Of a stretch of 64,000 bases of DNA, positions 63,265 through 64,000 are shown in pieces. The stretch's first letter is position 1. Every line of letters begins with the position of its first letter. Under the pieces are notes generated by a model. It made no database searches. It was given only the letters and a program-made list of their open reading frames with translations, and had not been told where the DNA came from. Location of the stretch: assembly GCA_964460845.1 (NCBI GenBank), contig CAYWRZ010000002.1:124001-188000 (forward strand), given 5' to 3'. Source of the DNA: CAYWRZ01 sp964460845 (GTDB lineage: Bacteria; Bacteroidota; Bacteroidia; Flavobacteriales_D; UBA2798). A program made the translations under genes and the position numbers.

Positions 63265-64000
63265 TCAGTTTTGTTTGATCAAACGGAAATTCTCGTATTT
63301 CAGAATATACACGTTGGTATTGAGATAACCGCCGTTTTCGTTGACTTTCCGGAACCGGAAACGCGTATTGACCATGTCGTCTGACTGGTACGATTCGAGC
63401 TTCTGTATAAAGCCTTTGCCTTCGCGGATATAACCCGAAAGGAAAAAATACGCCAAATCAAATCCCATCATGGCATACCGATCGGGATCGGTCTGAAACT
63501 TGCTGCGGAACGCACGAATAAAAGGAATGGTAGCCGTATCGCTGTAATTGACATAAACCGGCGAAGGCACGTGCAAGCTGAATTTATTTTTATAGCTCGC
63601 TTCGATATCGTCGTATTTGAGCCATTCGTCGGTACCGAAAATGACGATGCGGTAATCTTTGTACTGCGCTTTGATCGACAGGTTATTGAGGTTGCTGAAG
63701 AAGCTGCTTACAAAGCTGAAATCGTTGGAAGGCACGATAAACACGTTGATTTTGTCTTTCTGCAATTTCTGAATATACGCGTTGCCGGAATAGGATTCGG
63801 TTTTGACATAGTGCAGCGAATCGCGCGAAGCATTACGAGCCAGCTTTTCGGTAAGCTGCTTGCGGTAAAGGTTCACTACGCCCTCCTCTTTTTTGCCCTT
63901 GCCATCGACCAAAATAATATTTTGCCCTGCATAACGCGAGGCGACAAAACGCGACACTTCCTCGATCATCAGCGAAGAAGAGGTAATCGCTTTGGCTACG
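63265..64000 (-). CDS. Periplasmic-binding-protein-like protein, 3' part
   Basis: The frame is open to the window edge, so the 5' end is missing. The visible 245 residues have a type I periplasmic binding fold (Peripla_BP_6, as in amino acid ABC binding proteins). Repeated strand-helix units include NIILVDGKGKKEEG, NVFIVPSNDFSFVSSFFSN and YRIVIFGTDEWLKY, and the closing part has YAMMGFDLAYFFLSGY. In Bacteroidota this domain is often fused behind LysM repeats, which would be upstream of the window. The ligand is unknown. hemF follows directly. Confidence 0.7.
   Translation of the reverse strand, partial: VAKAITSSSLMIEEVSRFVASRYAGQNIILVDGKGKKEEGVVNLYRKQLTEKLARNASRDSLHYVKTESYSGNAYIQKLQKDKINVFIVPSNDFSFVSSFFSNLNNLSIKAQYKDYRIVIFGTDEWLKYDDIEASYKNKFSLHVPSPVYVNYSDTATIPFIRAFRSKFQTDPDRYAMMGFDLAYFFLSGYIREGKGFIQKLESYQSDDMVNTRFRFRKVNENGGYLNTNVYILKYENFRLIKQN

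Noticed and set aside
1..64000. CRISPR array, insertion sequence, prophage or rRNA
   Set aside because: No regularly spaced repeats, transposase, phage structural genes or rRNA sequence were seen.

Overview
The window is a 64 kb chromosomal segment of a member of the Bacteroidota. Several independent signs point there: a secreted protein ending in a type IX secretion (T9SS) sorting domain; two TPR/PD40/OmpA proteins with PorE-like architecture; the families DUF4199, DUF5683 and DUF5723; a Rho factor with a long acidic N-terminal region; methylmalonyl-CoA mutase split into two subunits; and promoter-like sequences of the Bacteroidota form TTTG/TTG-N19-TAnnTTTG, the clearest lying before paaG and the 2-oxoacid dehydrogenase E2 gene. 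The class within the phylum cannot be fixed from this sequence. There is no rRNA operon, CRISPR array, prophage or complete insertion sequence.

Layout. 1-7 kb: the end of a SirB1-like gene, then a leftward operon mutA - SpoIIAA-like - scpA - mscS - corA - a small repeat protein, so propionate/methylmalonyl-CoA metabolism is transcribed with two membrane channels. 7-13 kb: a T9SS substrate, an orphan protein, rho and a DUF4199 protein. 13-20 kb: mpl, then the leftward operon parA-parB-DUF5683-dapB-lepB. 20-29 kb: divIC-like gene, tRNA-His, phosphodiesterase, a processive GT2 synthase, a cupin, the cluster paaG-paaH-SpoIIAA-like, recR, and a composite glycosyltransferase. 29-36 kb: dehydrogenase E2, a PorE-like OmpA protein, an exonuclease, a FAH-family enzyme and a HigBA toxin-antitoxin module. 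36-45 kb: a VWA protein, a second PorE-like protein, a giant AsmA-like protein, a dicarboxylate symporter and aroC. 45-57 kb: mtaB-lgt, two membrane-protein genes, an acyltransferase, an RND efflux pair and a polytopic membrane protein. 57-58.5 kb: an ORF6N-domain gene that looks split by an AT-rich two-gene cassette. 58.5-64 kb: pyrG, an exported protein, a DUF5723 protein, hemF and a truncated periplasmic-binding-like gene.

Most of the window is core housekeeping: wall recycling, lysine/DAP, aromatic amino acid, CTP and haem synthesis, envelope biogenesis, chromosome partition. The accessory DNA is small and AT-rich: higBA (about 35.1-36.1 kb) and the cassette in the ORF6N gene (about 57.5-58.3 kb). 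The most interesting signals are that interrupted ORF6N locus, a pair of SpoIIAA-like paralogues that each sit beside acyl-CoA enzymes, a possible small RNA near 14.5 kb, and promoters placed so close to start codons that recR, mtaB and the cassette genes may be leaderless.
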